Assembly (NCBI GenBank): GCA_947456005.1
Contig: CANGRP010000002.1
Span: 1-38,757, forward strand
Reading direction: 5' to 3'
Length of the DNA stretch: 38,757 nt
Source: Caulobacteraceae bacterium
GTDB taxonomy: Bacteria > Pseudomonadota > Alphaproteobacteria > Caulobacterales > Caulobacteraceae
Both the position numbers and the translations under genes were made by a program. The notes below the pieces were generated by a model. The model ran no database searches. It worked only from the letters and a program-made list of their open reading frames with translations, and was not told the origin of the DNA. Below, in pieces: positions 9,277 to 18,739 of the stretch (position 1 is its first letter; each line of letters starts with the position of its first letter).

Positions 9277-10314
9277 ATGCGCCAGTTGACCTTCATTTCC
9301 CCCGGAAGACTGGAGTGGCGAGAGGTCCCAGCCCCCCGGCTCGAGGCCGACACAGACGCCCTCGTCAAGCCGCTCGTCGTCGCGCGCTGCGACCTGGATC
9401 TCTACATCGCCGCAGGGGTGGTCAACTATCCGGGTCCCTTCGCCTTTGGCCACGAGACCGTGGCCCGGGTCGTAGAGGCTGGACCCCGGTCGGGGGTCGC
9501 GCCCGGCGACATTGTGGTGGTCCCCTTCCAGCTGTCCTGCGGTCGGTGCGGCGCCTGCCGCCGTGGCTGGACCAATAGCTGCGAGGCCTATCCGTTCGGC
9601 GCCGCCTACGGTCTCAAGCCGACCTCCGGCACGGAGTTCGGAGGGGCCCTTTCGGACCTCATGCGCGTGCCATTCGCCGACCACATGCTGGTCCCCCTGC
9701 CCGCGGGGGTGGATCCCGTCGATGCCGCCAGTGTCTCCGACAACATCGCCGACGGCTGGCGCGCCGTAGGCCCGCAACTGGAGGCGCACCCCGGCGCCAG
9801 CGTCCTGGTGGTCGGCGGCCTCGCCCAGAGCGTGGGCCTGTACGCCGCTGGCGCCGCCGTCGCCCTGGGCGCCGGGCGCGTGCTTTACCTGGACGACAAT
9901 CCGGACCGGCGGGCGCGAGCCGAGGCCATGGGGGCCCTGGCAGAACCCCTGGCCCTGGCGGAAGGTCGCCAGCCCGAGGCGCAGTTCGAGATCGTCGTCG
10001 AGGCGGCCGGAGACGCCGACGCCCTGGGTTTCGCCGTAAAGTCCTGCGCGGCGAACGGCTCGCTGACCAGCGTCGCCATCCATCTCGGGGCGACGACCCC
10101 GGTGCCTCTCACCCGAGCCTACTACAAGGGCCTGACACTCCAGACCGGTCGCGTCCATTCCCGACCGACCTTCCCCCTGGCCCTGGCCTGCATGGCTTGC
10201 GGGGATTTCCACCCGGAGCGGGTAACTCACAGAATTCTTCCCTTCTCCCTGGCGGCGGAGGCCATGACGGACCCGGGACCGAAGGTGGTCTTCACCTGCG
10301 ACGACATCCCGTGA
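9277..10314 (+). CDS. Zinc-dependent alcohol dehydrogenase (MDR superfamily)
   Basis: GHETVARVVEAGPRSGVAPGDIVVVPFQLSCGRCGACRRGWTNSC structural-zinc region; cofactor-binding segment VLVVGGLAQSVGLYAAGAAVALGA. Confidence 0.9.
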   Translation: MRQLTFISPGRLEWREVPAPRLEADTDALVKPLVVARCDLDLYIAAGVVNYPGPFAFGHETVARVVEAGPRSGVAPGDIVVVPFQLSCGRCGACRRGWTNSCEAYPFGAAYGLKPTSGTEFGGALSDLMRVPFADHMLVPLPAGVDPVDAASVSDNIADGWRAVGPQLEAHPGASVLVVGGLAQSVGLYAAGAAVALGAGRVLYLDDNPDRRARAEAMGALAEPLALAEGRQPEAQFEIVVEAAGDADALGFAVKSCAANGSLTSVAIHLGATTPVPLTRAYYKGLTLQTGRVHSRPTFPLALACMACGDFHPERVTHRILPFSLAAEAMTDPGPKVVFTCDDIP

Positions 10315-10371
10315 CCAGGCCGGTCACGAAGCCGCGCTTGCAAGATCGGCCCGATCCCCTAGCTTTTCGAG

Positions 10372-11292
10372 ATGACCGGGAAGCCCCCTCCGTCCCTGGC
10401 TGCGCTCCGCGCCTTCGCCGCCGCCGGACGGCTGCAGAGCCTTCGGGACGCCGCCCGGGAGCTGAACGTCACGGCTTCGGCGGTCAGTCACCATGTGCGC
10501 GCGCTGGAGGACTGGCTCAACGCCCCCCTGTTCCTCAGGTCGACCCGACAGGTCCGGCTCACCGAGCAGGGTCGTCGTTTGTCGGACCGGCTCAACCGGG
10601 TTTTCACCGAGATCGACCTGGCCCTGACCGAGGCGAAGGGCGCTGCAGGGCCCTCGGTGATCCGGGTCAGCGCCCTGCCCCTCTTCACGTCGGCCTACCT
10701 GATCCCCCGGCTGGCCCGGTTCGAGACCCGGTTCCCAGATGTCTCGATCGAGATCGAGACCAGCCACCGGGTGGTGGACTTCGATTTCGAGGCCGTGGAC
10801 GTGGCGATCCGCAATACCGGGCGACCCACACCGGGTCTGACGGCTCACAAGCTCATGGACCTGCGCACAGTCCCCCTATGTGCGCCCGCCCTGGCTGCGG
10901 AGCTCCGGTCTCCGAAGGACCTGGAACGCGCCACCCTGATCCATATCGCCAGTCGCCCGCGGGGCTGGTCGGAATGGATGGCGGCGCAAGGCCTGTCCGG
11001 CCAGGAGGGACGGTCTGGCGTGATGGTGGACACCCTGCCGGCGGCCCTCGACCTCGCGGCCCATGGCCGCGGGGTGGCCCTGGGCATGACCCCAATCGTC
11101 TGGGACGCCCCGCAGATGCAGGGGCTGATTGTTCCTTTTCCGTCGGTCCCGGTCAGCGCCGGCGCTTACTTTCTTGTGCACAGGCGGCAGGACCGGACCC
11201 ACGAGACCATACAGGCCTTCGTCCGCTGGCTTCGTCAGGAGGTGCGCTCCGACGCCACACGCTTCGCCCGGCAGGGGATGGCCGCCCGCTGA
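10372..11292 (+). CDS. LysR family transcriptional regulator (GcvA-like)
   Basis: PPSLAALRAFAAAGRLQSLRDAARELNVTASAVSHHVRALEDWLNAPLFLRSTRQVRLTEQGRRL. Confidence 0.93.
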   Translation: MTGKPPPSLAALRAFAAAGRLQSLRDAARELNVTASAVSHHVRALEDWLNAPLFLRSTRQVRLTEQGRRLSDRLNRVFTEIDLALTEAKGAAGPSVIRVSALPLFTSAYLIPRLARFETRFPDVSIEIETSHRVVDFDFEAVDVAIRNTGRPTPGLTAHKLMDLRTVPLCAPALAAELRSPKDLERATLIHIASRPRGWSEWMAAQGLSGQEGRSGVMVDTLPAALDLAAHGRGVALGMTPIVWDAPQMQGLIVPFPSVPVSAGAYFLVHRRQDRTHETIQAFVRWLRQEVRSDATRFARQGMAAR

Positions 11293-11329
11293 CCTTAGCC
11301 GGCGCGCGCCAGTGAGGAAGGAGCTGAAG

Positions 11330-11755
11330 ATGGGCTCAATGACAGACGAGATCCCCGAGGGCTTTGGCCCGATCCTGCGCAGCAGCCCGGTGCTGGAGGC
11401 GCTCGGCGGCTTTATGAGCCGGGGCGAGGGCCCCGACCTGGAGGTCGGTCTGATGGTCGGCCCCCACCACCTCAATGCCCGGGGCGGCCTGCATGGCGGG
11501 GTGATCGCCACCCTGCTGGACGTCGCGACGGGCTACATGCTGGTCGCCCGGTCCGGCGGGAAGCGCCGGGTCACCGCGCGCCTGACCGTCGACTACAGGT
11601 CGGGCGCAGCGCCGGGCGAGTGGCTCCAGGTCTATCTCGACCGGGCGGAGGAGGACGGCCGGAAGACCCTGGCGCACGCCCGCCTCATGTCAGGCGAGCG
11701 TCTGGTGGCCGAGGCGAACGTCCTCTTCATCGACGCGGCGCCTGCACGAGATTGA
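11330..11755 (+). CDS. PaaI family (hotdog fold) thioesterase
   Basis: NARGGLHGGVIATLLDVATGYMLVARSGGKRRVTARLTVDYRSGAAPGEW is a typical PaaI hotdog core. Start chosen after GGAAGGAG at 11315-11322. Confidence 0.9.
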   Translation: MGSMTDEIPEGFGPILRSSPVLEALGGFMSRGEGPDLEVGLMVGPHHLNARGGLHGGVIATLLDVATGYMLVARSGGKRRVTARLTVDYRSGAAPGEWLQVYLDRAEEDGRKTLAHARLMSGERLVAEANVLFIDAAPARD

Positions 11756-11778
11756 GGGCGCCGCGCCCACTGGACCGG

Positions 11779-13227
11779 TCAGGCGTCTGAAGGGGCCCAG
11801 TTGCCGTGGAAGCCCGGGGGAATCCGGTGGGGGATTCGGATGGAGGCCTGGGGCGGTCCTTCGAAGTCGTCGGCGTTGAGGATGACGAAGTCGGTCGCCT
11901 CGTTGGGGAGATCCACCACATAGCCCATCAGCCAGCCGTCATCCTCGGTCCGGGCGGTCGGGCGCGGAACAAAGACAAACTCCCCGGGCATGCGGCCCGG
12001 CCCGAAGTCATGAACCTGCCGGGTCAATGTCTCCAGGTCATGCTTGAACAGTCTGGTCTGGCTGGGCGCGGCGGCGTCGAACCCCGCCGGGAGGGCCATG
12101 GTGTAGGCATAGCGATAGGACTTGCCGAGCCGGGTCTCGTTGGGCCGCGGGAACTCCTGGCCATCCGGGTCCATCACCTGCCGGTGCACGGAGCGGGCGA
12201 CGGGGTCGAGGGTCCAGCGTTCGAAGGGCGTGGAGCTCGATGCGGGCCCTTCGACCCGGTCGCCGTCGAACATGGTGTCATGGGCGCAGACATCCAGGAT
12301 GACCTTGCCGTCGTCGGTCTCGTAGCCGTTGCAGGGGTGGAAGACATAGCACGGGGCGACATTGCACCAGATGACATCGTCTGCGGTCCCCGTCTTCGGC
12401 AGCAGCCCCACCCGGGCCTGATGACCCGGGTTCCAGCGATAGGGGAAGCGGTCACCCGCCAGGAGGGTTTTCATGGAAAAGGTCACGGGCAGGTCGAGGA
12501 TGATCACATAGTTCCGGGTGATCATGCAGTCGTGGATCGAGGGGCCATTGCGGACCGGGATGGACAGCTCCCGCGTCACCCGGCCCTCCGGGCTGAGCAC
12601 CACGTGGCGAACGGCGTTCGGGTTGTTGCCTTCATAGCAGATGGCGTGCATCTCCCCCGTATCGGGGTCGCGATGCGGGTGGGCCGTGAACCCGCCCTGG
12701 AGCGTCCCGCCAAACGGGTCATGAGCCAGGGTCTGGAGATTGTCGTCCAGGCGAACGGGATAGGCCCCGGCCTCCACAAGCGCCCAGATAGCGCCGGCAT
12801 GGCCCAGGACATTGGTGTTCACCGTATCACCCAGTCCGTTGCGGGGGCCGGGCGCCTCAGGCTCGCCCAGGGCCTGGGAGACGCCCCGCGAGCGGATCCA
12901 GCGGTTCCGGTACCAAAGGGCCTTGCCATCCTTCAGGCGCACGCCGTGCACCATGCCGTCGCCTGTGAACCAGTGATAGGTGGCCGGGCTGGCCGGGCTG
13001 GCCGGGTTGGGTCCGATCCGCATGTAGCGGCCATCCAGCTCCGGCGGGATGGATCCGGTGACCTCCAGGGTCTCCAGGGTCAGCTCGGCCTCCATCGGTT
13101 TATGGACGCCCTCAAGGTAGGGATTGGAGACCTTCCGGCTCGCCAGGCGTGATCGATTGAAGCCAGCGACGGCGACGATGCCCTTGGTGACCGTGGCGCG
13201 GATCGCGGTTTCGATGGGACTGGACAT
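11779..13227 (-). CDS. Carotenoid oxygenase / lignostilbene dioxygenase family protein
   Basis: 482 aa. RYMRIGPNPASPASPATYHWFTGDGMVHGVRLKDGKALWYRNRW, TAHPHRDPDTGEMHAICYE, SIHDCMITRNYVIILDLP. Confidence 0.94.
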   Translation of the reverse strand: MSSPIETAIRATVTKGIVAVAGFNRSRLASRKVSNPYLEGVHKPMEAELTLETLEVTGSIPPELDGRYMRIGPNPASPASPATYHWFTGDGMVHGVRLKDGKALWYRNRWIRSRGVSQALGEPEAPGPRNGLGDTVNTNVLGHAGAIWALVEAGAYPVRLDDNLQTLAHDPFGGTLQGGFTAHPHRDPDTGEMHAICYEGNNPNAVRHVVLSPEGRVTRELSIPVRNGPSIHDCMITRNYVIILDLPVTFSMKTLLAGDRFPYRWNPGHQARVGLLPKTGTADDVIWCNVAPCYVFHPCNGYETDDGKVILDVCAHDTMFDGDRVEGPASSSTPFERWTLDPVARSVHRQVMDPDGQEFPRPNETRLGKSYRYAYTMALPAGFDAAAPSQTRLFKHDLETLTRQVHDFGPGRMPGEFVFVPRPTARTEDDGWLMGYVVDLPNEATDFVILNADDFEGPPQASIRIPHRIPPGFHGNWAPSDA

Positions 13228-13269
13228 GACGGGCGGCTCCTGCGGTGTGGAGGTTAGAAATCTTACTTT

Positions 13270-13279
13270 GTAAATTTAC
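13270..13279. promoter_or_regulatory. Candidate operator palindrome upstream of the carotenoid oxygenase gene
   Basis: Perfect 10-bp palindrome GTAAATTTAC in the locally AT-rich tract CTTACTTTGTAAATTTACGATTG, about 45 bp upstream of the start at 13227. Confidence 0.4.
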
Positions 13280-13568
13280 GATTGCCTCGCCGTGCTGTCA
13301 AGCGGAGCCTCATCGTTCTGGGGGAAGGACGACGGCCCTTCCGGGTCTACCCCCGGCAGGATCGCCTGCACCCTGGAGGCCACAGCCGGCGCAAGGGCGC
13401 GAAGTCGCAGCGCACTCTGTGCTCACCTTCATAGATTCGAGCGAAGACGCAGGGACGAGGCCCGGTAACGCCGGATGGGACGAACCCGAACGTCGAGTGA
13501 ACAAACAGCTCTTATTCCAGGCGCGCTGTCTGCCCCCTAGATAAGGGGCCAGGCACGGGAGATCGGCT

Positions 13569-14078
13569 ATGGCGAAACGGAAATCGGCCCTGGAACACCT
13601 CGCAGGCGGAAGGACGCCGCACATCATTCACCACATCCCCCCCGGGGCCCCCGGCTACCGTGAGGCCAACGGCGGGGCCATGGTGGTGTCCAGTCCCGCG
13701 GAAGTGGATTCACTGGTCCGACGCTTACAACCGGGCGAACTGATCACCCTGTCGGACCTTCGCTCGGCGCTCGCGCGCCGCCATCAGGTCGCCGTCGCCT
13801 GCCCGGTCTCAACAGCGATCTTCCTGAACATGGCCGCCAGAGCGGCTGAAGAGAGGCGCCATCACGGGGAGGACCTGGCGCAACTCACCCCCTGGTGGCG
13901 CGTGCTGAAGACGGGCGGCTTCCTTAATCCGAAGTTTCCTGGGGGCGTGGAGTTCCAGGCGGCCCGGCTGGCGTCCGAAGGCGTCACGGCCTCGCCCTTG
14001 CGCCGGAGCCTCGCTGTCTTTGACTTCGAGACCCGACGACCTGAGGATGGGCTTGAGACTCGCCTTCCCGTCGACTGA
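13569..14078 (+). CDS. MGMT-like (O6-alkylguanine-DNA alkyltransferase C-terminal domain-like) protein lacking the catalytic Cys motif
   Basis: 169 aa. PGELITLSDLRSALARRHQ resembles the MGMT helix-turn-helix (G.ITTYGDLA.AL). TPWWRVLKTGGFLNPKFPGGVEFQAARLASEGV resembles P(C/W)HRVV..G.L......Q...L..EGV. Confidence 0.65.
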   Translation: MAKRKSALEHLAGGRTPHIIHHIPPGAPGYREANGGAMVVSSPAEVDSLVRRLQPGELITLSDLRSALARRHQVAVACPVSTAIFLNMAARAAEERRHHGEDLAQLTPWWRVLKTGGFLNPKFPGGVEFQAARLASEGVTASPLRRSLAVFDFETRRPEDGLETRLPVD

Positions 14079-14113
14079 CGCCCGGAACCAGCCCGCCTGA
14101 GCGGGCCGGATGA

Positions 14114-14494
14114 TCAGCCCGCCTCCGCCGACAACCCCATGCGATTGCCCTCGCTGTCCTCGATCTCGGCGATGAAGCCCGCCTCTCCGGCATGGGTCTT
14201 CGGGTAGAGGATCCGTCCGCCCGCAGCCTCGGCCCGGGCCAGCACGGCGTCGATGTCAGCGACATCCAGATAGAGGATCGGGCCCGACTTTCCAGGGACG
14301 TAGACGTCACCGCAGGCAAGGGCGAGGCTGGCGCCGGTCGCGCCCGCCCACCGGGTCGCAAAGGCCATGTCATAGCCATCCACCTTCCGCCGTTCGAACT
14401 CCAGCCCCAGGACCCCGGAGTAGAACCTGAGGGCCCGGTCCATGTTGGTCACCGGGATCTCTGCATGCACGACTGGATTGGCGGGAACGACCAT
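14114..14494 (-). CDS. VOC family (glyoxalase/bleomycin resistance-like) protein
   Basis: VVPANPVVHAEIPVTNMDRALRFYSGVLGLEFERR...ILYLDVADIDAVLARAEAAGGRILYPKTHAGEAGFIAEIEDSEGNRMGLSA. The listed 335-aa ORF is extended antisense into the MFS gene. Confidence 0.92.
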   Translation of the reverse strand: MVVPANPVVHAEIPVTNMDRALRFYSGVLGLEFERRKVDGYDMAFATRWAGATGASLALACGDVYVPGKSGPILYLDVADIDAVLARAEAAGGRILYPKTHAGEAGFIAEIEDSEGNRMGLSAEAG

Positions 14495-14583
14495 GAAGGG
14501 CAAATGGGCCCCTCCCCCGGGCCCTGCAACCCCGTGGACCTGGTGACGAGGCCGATCCGGAGGACCGGCTCGGCCCGCGGACC

Positions 14584-16287
14584 TCAGTCGACCAGGGCCC
14601 GGTGTCGCGTTTCGGGCAGCAGCAGAAGCGTCAGCACCAGCGCGACCGCCGTCACGATGAAGGGGAACCACAGGCCCGCATAGATGTCTCCGACCGCCGT
14701 GACGATGGCGAAGGAGATCGCCGGCTGCAGCCCGCCGAACCACCCGGTGCCGACGTGATAGGGAACGCTCATGGCGGTGTAGCGAATGCGCGTCGGGAAG
14801 AGCTCGACCAGGCAGGCGGCCAGCGGGCCGTACAGGGCGGTGGCGGCGACGATGAAGGTGACCATCACCGCAAAGAGGACCGGCCAGTCGATCTCGGCCT
14901 CGGCCGCCGTCGTCGGATAGCCCTGGGCGGCGAGGACAGCTTTCAGGCGCGTCTCCAGCTCGGCCCGCGCGGCTTTGACCTCGCTCGGCGCGGCGCCCGA
15001 GGCGTCCACACCCTGGACCACCTGATCGCCGACCCGCACCGAGGCGAGGGTTCCGGGGGGGGCCGCCTCGTTGCGATAGTTGACCCCGTTGTTGGCCAGG
15101 ACGCCCTTCAGGATGTCGCACGCGCGTCCGAACTGGGCGGCGCCGCCGGTCAGGTCGAGCTGCAGGCTGCAGGAGGCAGGGTCGGCCACCACGACCACCG
15201 GCGCGGCCTGCTGGGCGCGGGCGAGCTGGGGGTTGGCCGACTGGGTCAGCAGATGGAAGCCCGGGAAGTAGGCGACCAGCATCAGGCCCATGCCGAAGGC
15301 CATCACGGGCTTGCGGCCGACCTTGTCGCTGAGCCAGCCGAAGAACACGTAGAGGACCGCCGACACGCTTGTGACGCCGATCATCAGGATGTTCACGTCG
15401 ATGGCGGGCAGCTTGAGCAGCCGCTCAAGGAAGAACTGGGTGTAGAAGTTCCCCGTATACCAGACGACGCCCTGGGCCATCATGATCGAAAAGAGGGCGA
15501 GGAGCACGATCTTGAGCGTGTTCCAGCGCATGAAGCTTTCCACGTAGATCGCCTTGGACGCCTTGCCTTCGGACTGCATCCGCTTGAACGCCGGGCTCTC
15601 CTCCAGGGACAAACGGATCCAGAGCGAGACGACCAGCAGCCCGAAGGACACCAGGAAAGGCACCCGCCATCCCCAGTCCCGGAACGCCTCCTCGCCCATC
15701 AGGGAGCGCGTGAGGAGGGTCACGCCCAGCGCCGCAAGCAGGCCGAGCGCGGCGGAGGTCTGGATCCAGCTCGTGTGATAGCCGCGCTTCGAGGCGGGCG
15801 CATGCTCGGCGACGTAGATCACCGCCCCGCCGTACTCGCCCCCCAGCGCGAAGCCCTGCAGGATCCGGCACAGCACGAGGAGGATGGGCGCGATGACTCC
15901 GGCGCCGGGGCCGACGTTTGTCTCAAGCCAGGCGTAGTCCGGGAGCAGTCCGATGGCGACTGTCGCCAGGCCCATCATCGTGATGGTGATCAGGAAGGTG
16001 CCTTTGCGCCCCTTCGTATCCCCCATCTTGCCGAAGATCAGGGCCCCGAGCGGTCGCACAACGAAGCCGACCGCAAAGGTCAGAAGGGTGAAGATGAACG
16101 CCTGGGCGTCCGGCAGGCCGGCGTAGAAGTGGCGCGAGATGATCGAGGTCAGGATCGCGAAGATGAAAAAGTCGTACCATTCGAACACGGTGCCGGCCGC
16201 CGAGGCGGCGACCACCGACCGCATCCGCTTGGGATCGACCTCGGGCTCGACAGACGCCGCAGGCTGAGATCCGGAACTGTCGCTCAT
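14584..16287 (-). CDS. MFS transporter, metabolite:H+ symporter (MHS/ProP-like) family, with a large internal soluble insert
   Basis: ASAAGTVFEWYDFFIFAILTSIISRHF, FVVRPLGALIFGKMGDTKGRKGTFL, LCRILQGFALGGEYGGAVIYVAEHAP. About 110-aa non-membrane insert between NPQLARAQ and EIDWPVLFAVMV. Confidence 0.93.
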   Translation of the reverse strand: MSDSSGSQPAASVEPEVDPKRMRSVVAASAAGTVFEWYDFFIFAILTSIISRHFYAGLPDAQAFIFTLLTFAVGFVVRPLGALIFGKMGDTKGRKGTFLITITMMGLATVAIGLLPDYAWLETNVGPGAGVIAPILLVLCRILQGFALGGEYGGAVIYVAEHAPASKRGYHTSWIQTSAALGLLAALGVTLLTRSLMGEEAFRDWGWRVPFLVSFGLLVVSLWIRLSLEESPAFKRMQSEGKASKAIYVESFMRWNTLKIVLLALFSIMMAQGVVWYTGNFYTQFFLERLLKLPAIDVNILMIGVTSVSAVLYVFFGWLSDKVGRKPVMAFGMGLMLVAYFPGFHLLTQSANPQLARAQQAAPVVVVADPASCSLQLDLTGGAAQFGRACDILKGVLANNGVNYRNEAAPPGTLASVRVGDQVVQGVDASGAAPSEVKAARAELETRLKAVLAAQGYPTTAAEAEIDWPVLFAVMVTFIVAATALYGPLAACLVELFPTRIRYTAMSVPYHVGTGWFGGLQPAISFAIVTAVGDIYAGLWFPFIVTAVALVLTLLLLPETRHRALVD

Positions 16288-17576
16288 GTCGCATCCTCAG
16301 AGATCACGGGGGCTCGATTGGCGAGATAGGCGTCCTCGTCGAGTTCACCCTCCCACTTCGCCACCGCGACAGCCGCCACCGCGTCGCCCACTACGTTCAC
16401 CACCGTCCGCATCATGTCCATGAGCCGGTCAACCCCAAGCACGATGCCAATGACCTCCAGCGGCACGCCGGCGATCCCCAGCACCGCCGGAATGAACACC
16501 AACGATCCGCCCGGAATGCCGGCCAGCCCCATCGCCCCGATCGAAGAGGTGACAACGATGGAGATCATCTGAGGCGTTGTGAGCTCCACGCCGAAGAGCT
16601 GGGCCCCGAATACGGTCAGGATCACCATGTACATGGCCGACCCGTCCATGTTCACGGTCGCGCCCAGAGAGGCGACGAAGGCCGACATGCGCCGGGAGAT
16701 TCCGAGCTTATCGACCATGGCGCGCATGGTGACCGGCAGGGTCGCGGCCGAGGACGAGGTCGAATAGGCCACCGCCATCGCCTCGCTCATCCCACGATAG
16801 AAGGGCAGGACCGGAAGGCCGAGACCAAAGCGTACGAACCCCCCGTAGACAATCACGCCGTAGATGAGACAGCCGAAATAGAGGACCGCGACAAGTGCGC
16901 CCAGGCGCACCAGCGCCTCCACACCCATCAGAGCCACCACCCAGGCCATCAGTGCGAAGGCGCCAAGAGGCGCAAGCTCCATCACGTAACCCACAAGCTT
17001 GATGAAGACGTGGGACGCACCCTCGATGGCGTCGGCGACCGGCTTGGCCGCAGCGCCGGCGCCAAGGATGCCGACCCCGAACAGGATGGCGAAGACGATG
17101 ACGCTCAGCATGTCGCCGTTGGCCAGCGCCTGCACCGGGTTGGCCGGAATGAACTGGAAGAGCAGTTCCTGCGCAGTGGGCGGGGCGCGCGGTTCCGGCG
17201 GAATGATGCCCGCCGGCGGCGCCGATCCGACCCCTGGCTTCAGCCAGAGGGCGAGCCCAAGGCCAAGCGTGGCGGCCATGAGACCTGAGGGAATGTAGAG
17301 GGCTGCAACCCGGGCGCCGCTCTTGCCGAGTTTGGAGAGGTCGGCGATCGAGACCACCGCCGCCGTCACCGAAACGAAGATCAGGGGCACGGCGAGCATC
17401 CGGATCAGTCGGATGAAGGCGTCGCCGATCAGCTTGAGACCGGCGTCCACAGCCTGCACATCGACGCCCGCGGCCATGGCGAGACCGCCGGGCCGGAGCA
17501 CGAAACCCACCGCGACGCCGAGAGCCATGCCGAACAGGATGCGCATCCACAGCGCGGATCCGAACCACCACTTCAT
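16284..17576 (-). CDS. Dicarboxylate/amino acid:cation symporter (DAACS family)
   Basis: YSTSSSAATLPVTMRAM serine-rich motif, GATVNMDGSAMYMVILTVFGAQLFG, GIPGGSLVFIPAVL. Confidence 0.93.
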   Translation of the reverse strand: MKWWFGSALWMRILFGMALGVAVGFVLRPGGLAMAAGVDVQAVDAGLKLIGDAFIRLIRMLAVPLIFVSVTAAVVSIADLSKLGKSGARVAALYIPSGLMAATLGLGLALWLKPGVGSAPPAGIIPPEPRAPPTAQELLFQFIPANPVQALANGDMLSVIVFAILFGVGILGAGAAAKPVADAIEGASHVFIKLVGYVMELAPLGAFALMAWVVALMGVEALVRLGALVAVLYFGCLIYGVIVYGGFVRFGLGLPVLPFYRGMSEAMAVAYSTSSSAATLPVTMRAMVDKLGISRRMSAFVASLGATVNMDGSAMYMVILTVFGAQLFGVELTTPQMISIVVTSSIGAMGLAGIPGGSLVFIPAVLGIAGVPLEVIGIVLGVDRLMDMMRTVVNVVGDAVAAVAVAKWEGELDEDAYLANRAPVISEDAT

Positions 17577-17689
17577 CAGGCCACCCCGCTCATCGCCCTT
17601 CGCGGCATAGACGCGAACAGGTCAGGAAGTCCAGCGCCCGTTGTCGGATCCGTCCTAGGAGACAGTCGCGCGGCACCCTCCGGGCTCAC

Positions 17690-18739
17690 CTAGGCGGAGG
17701 CCTCCACGCCCTTGCGCGTCTTCCAAAGGGAGAACAGCACCCCGCCCGAGATGAGGCCCAAGGTGATGCTGAGGGACCAGGCGGGCGGGAATTTCCCGCC
17801 AGGGAAGATGTCGCCAAGGAAGATCTTGGCTCCGATGAAGACCAGCGTCATAGCGAGGGCGTACTTCAGGTAGCGGAACCGGTGAACCATCGCCGCGAGT
17901 GCGAAGAATAGAGCCCGCAGGCCCAGGATGGCGAAGATGTTGGAGGTGTAGACGATGTAGGCGTCCGACGTGATGGCGAAGATGGCTGGCACACTGTCGA
18001 TGGCGAACACGAGGTCCACGATCTCCACGAACATCAGCGCGAGCAGGAGCGGGGTGGCGAACCAGCGCATCTTGCCGGTCTTGGGATCGGGCAGTTTGAC
18101 GCTGAATTTGTTGCCATGCAGCTCAGGCGTCACATTCATCCGCTCCTTCAGCCATAGCAGGATCTTACTGTCCGCCATCTCGAGCTCCTCGCCGCCCTTG
18201 CGGAACATCAAGATCCCGGTGCCGATCAGGAAGACGGCGAAGATGTAGAGGATCCAGGAGAACTGGCTGACAAGGGCGGCGCCGAGTCCAATCATCAACG
18301 CCCGCAGCACGATCACGCCGATAATGCCCCAGAACAGCACCCGGTGCTGATACATGCGGGGAATGGCGAGGTAGGTGAACACCATCGAGATGACGAAGAC
18401 ATTGTCCATCGCCAGCGTCTTCTCGATCGCGAAACCCGTGAGGTAGAGTTGAACCGCGGTCCAGGCGCGTTCAGCCCCGGTGACCTCAAGGAGTTGAGGG
18501 TCGATGGAAACGCCCGGATAGCTATTGTTGTAAAGTAACCAGATGACCCCGGAGAAGGCGAGCCCAATGCCGATGTAGAACCCGCTCATGGTCAGCGACT
18601 CGCGCACGCCGATTTCTCTGCCGGCCTTGTTGACGACCCCCAGATCGAAGGTGAGCAGCGCCACGACGGCGAGAATGAAGGCGTACCAAATCCAGGCCGC
18701 CTGGCCGAGAAACTCGGCAAAGAAAAGGGTTTCCAACAT
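17690..18739 (-). CDS. TerC family integral membrane protein (Alx-like)
   Basis: ALTFDLGVVNKAG-like N terminus, EKTLAMDNVFVISMVFTYLAIP, FVEIVDLVFAIDSVPAIFAIT, YTSNIFAILGLRALFFAL. Confidence 0.94.
   Translation of the reverse strand: MLETLFFAEFLGQAAWIWYAFILAVVALLTFDLGVVNKAGREIGVRESLTMSGFYIGIGLAFSGVIWLLYNNSYPGVSIDPQLLEVTGAERAWTAVQLYLTGFAIEKTLAMDNVFVISMVFTYLAIPRMYQHRVLFWGIIGVIVLRALMIGLGAALVSQFSWILYIFAVFLIGTGILMFRKGGEELEMADSKILLWLKERMNVTPELHGNKFSVKLPDPKTGKMRWFATPLLLALMFVEIVDLVFAIDSVPAIFAITSDAYIVYTSNIFAILGLRALFFALAAMVHRFRYLKYALAMTLVFIGAKIFLGDIFPGGKFPPAWSLSITLGLISGGVLFSLWKTRKGVEASA

Noticed and set aside
13532-13549. Small hairpin GCCCC...GGGGC just upstream of the MGMT-like gene
   Set aside because: Short stem with no U-tract and no covariation information; not enough to call a regulator.
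14602-16329. 575-aa plus-strand ORF opposite the MFS transporter
   Set aside because: Low-complexity Arg/Gly/His/Asp-rich shadow ORF caused by GC-rich codon structure; the minus strand has unambiguous MFS motifs.
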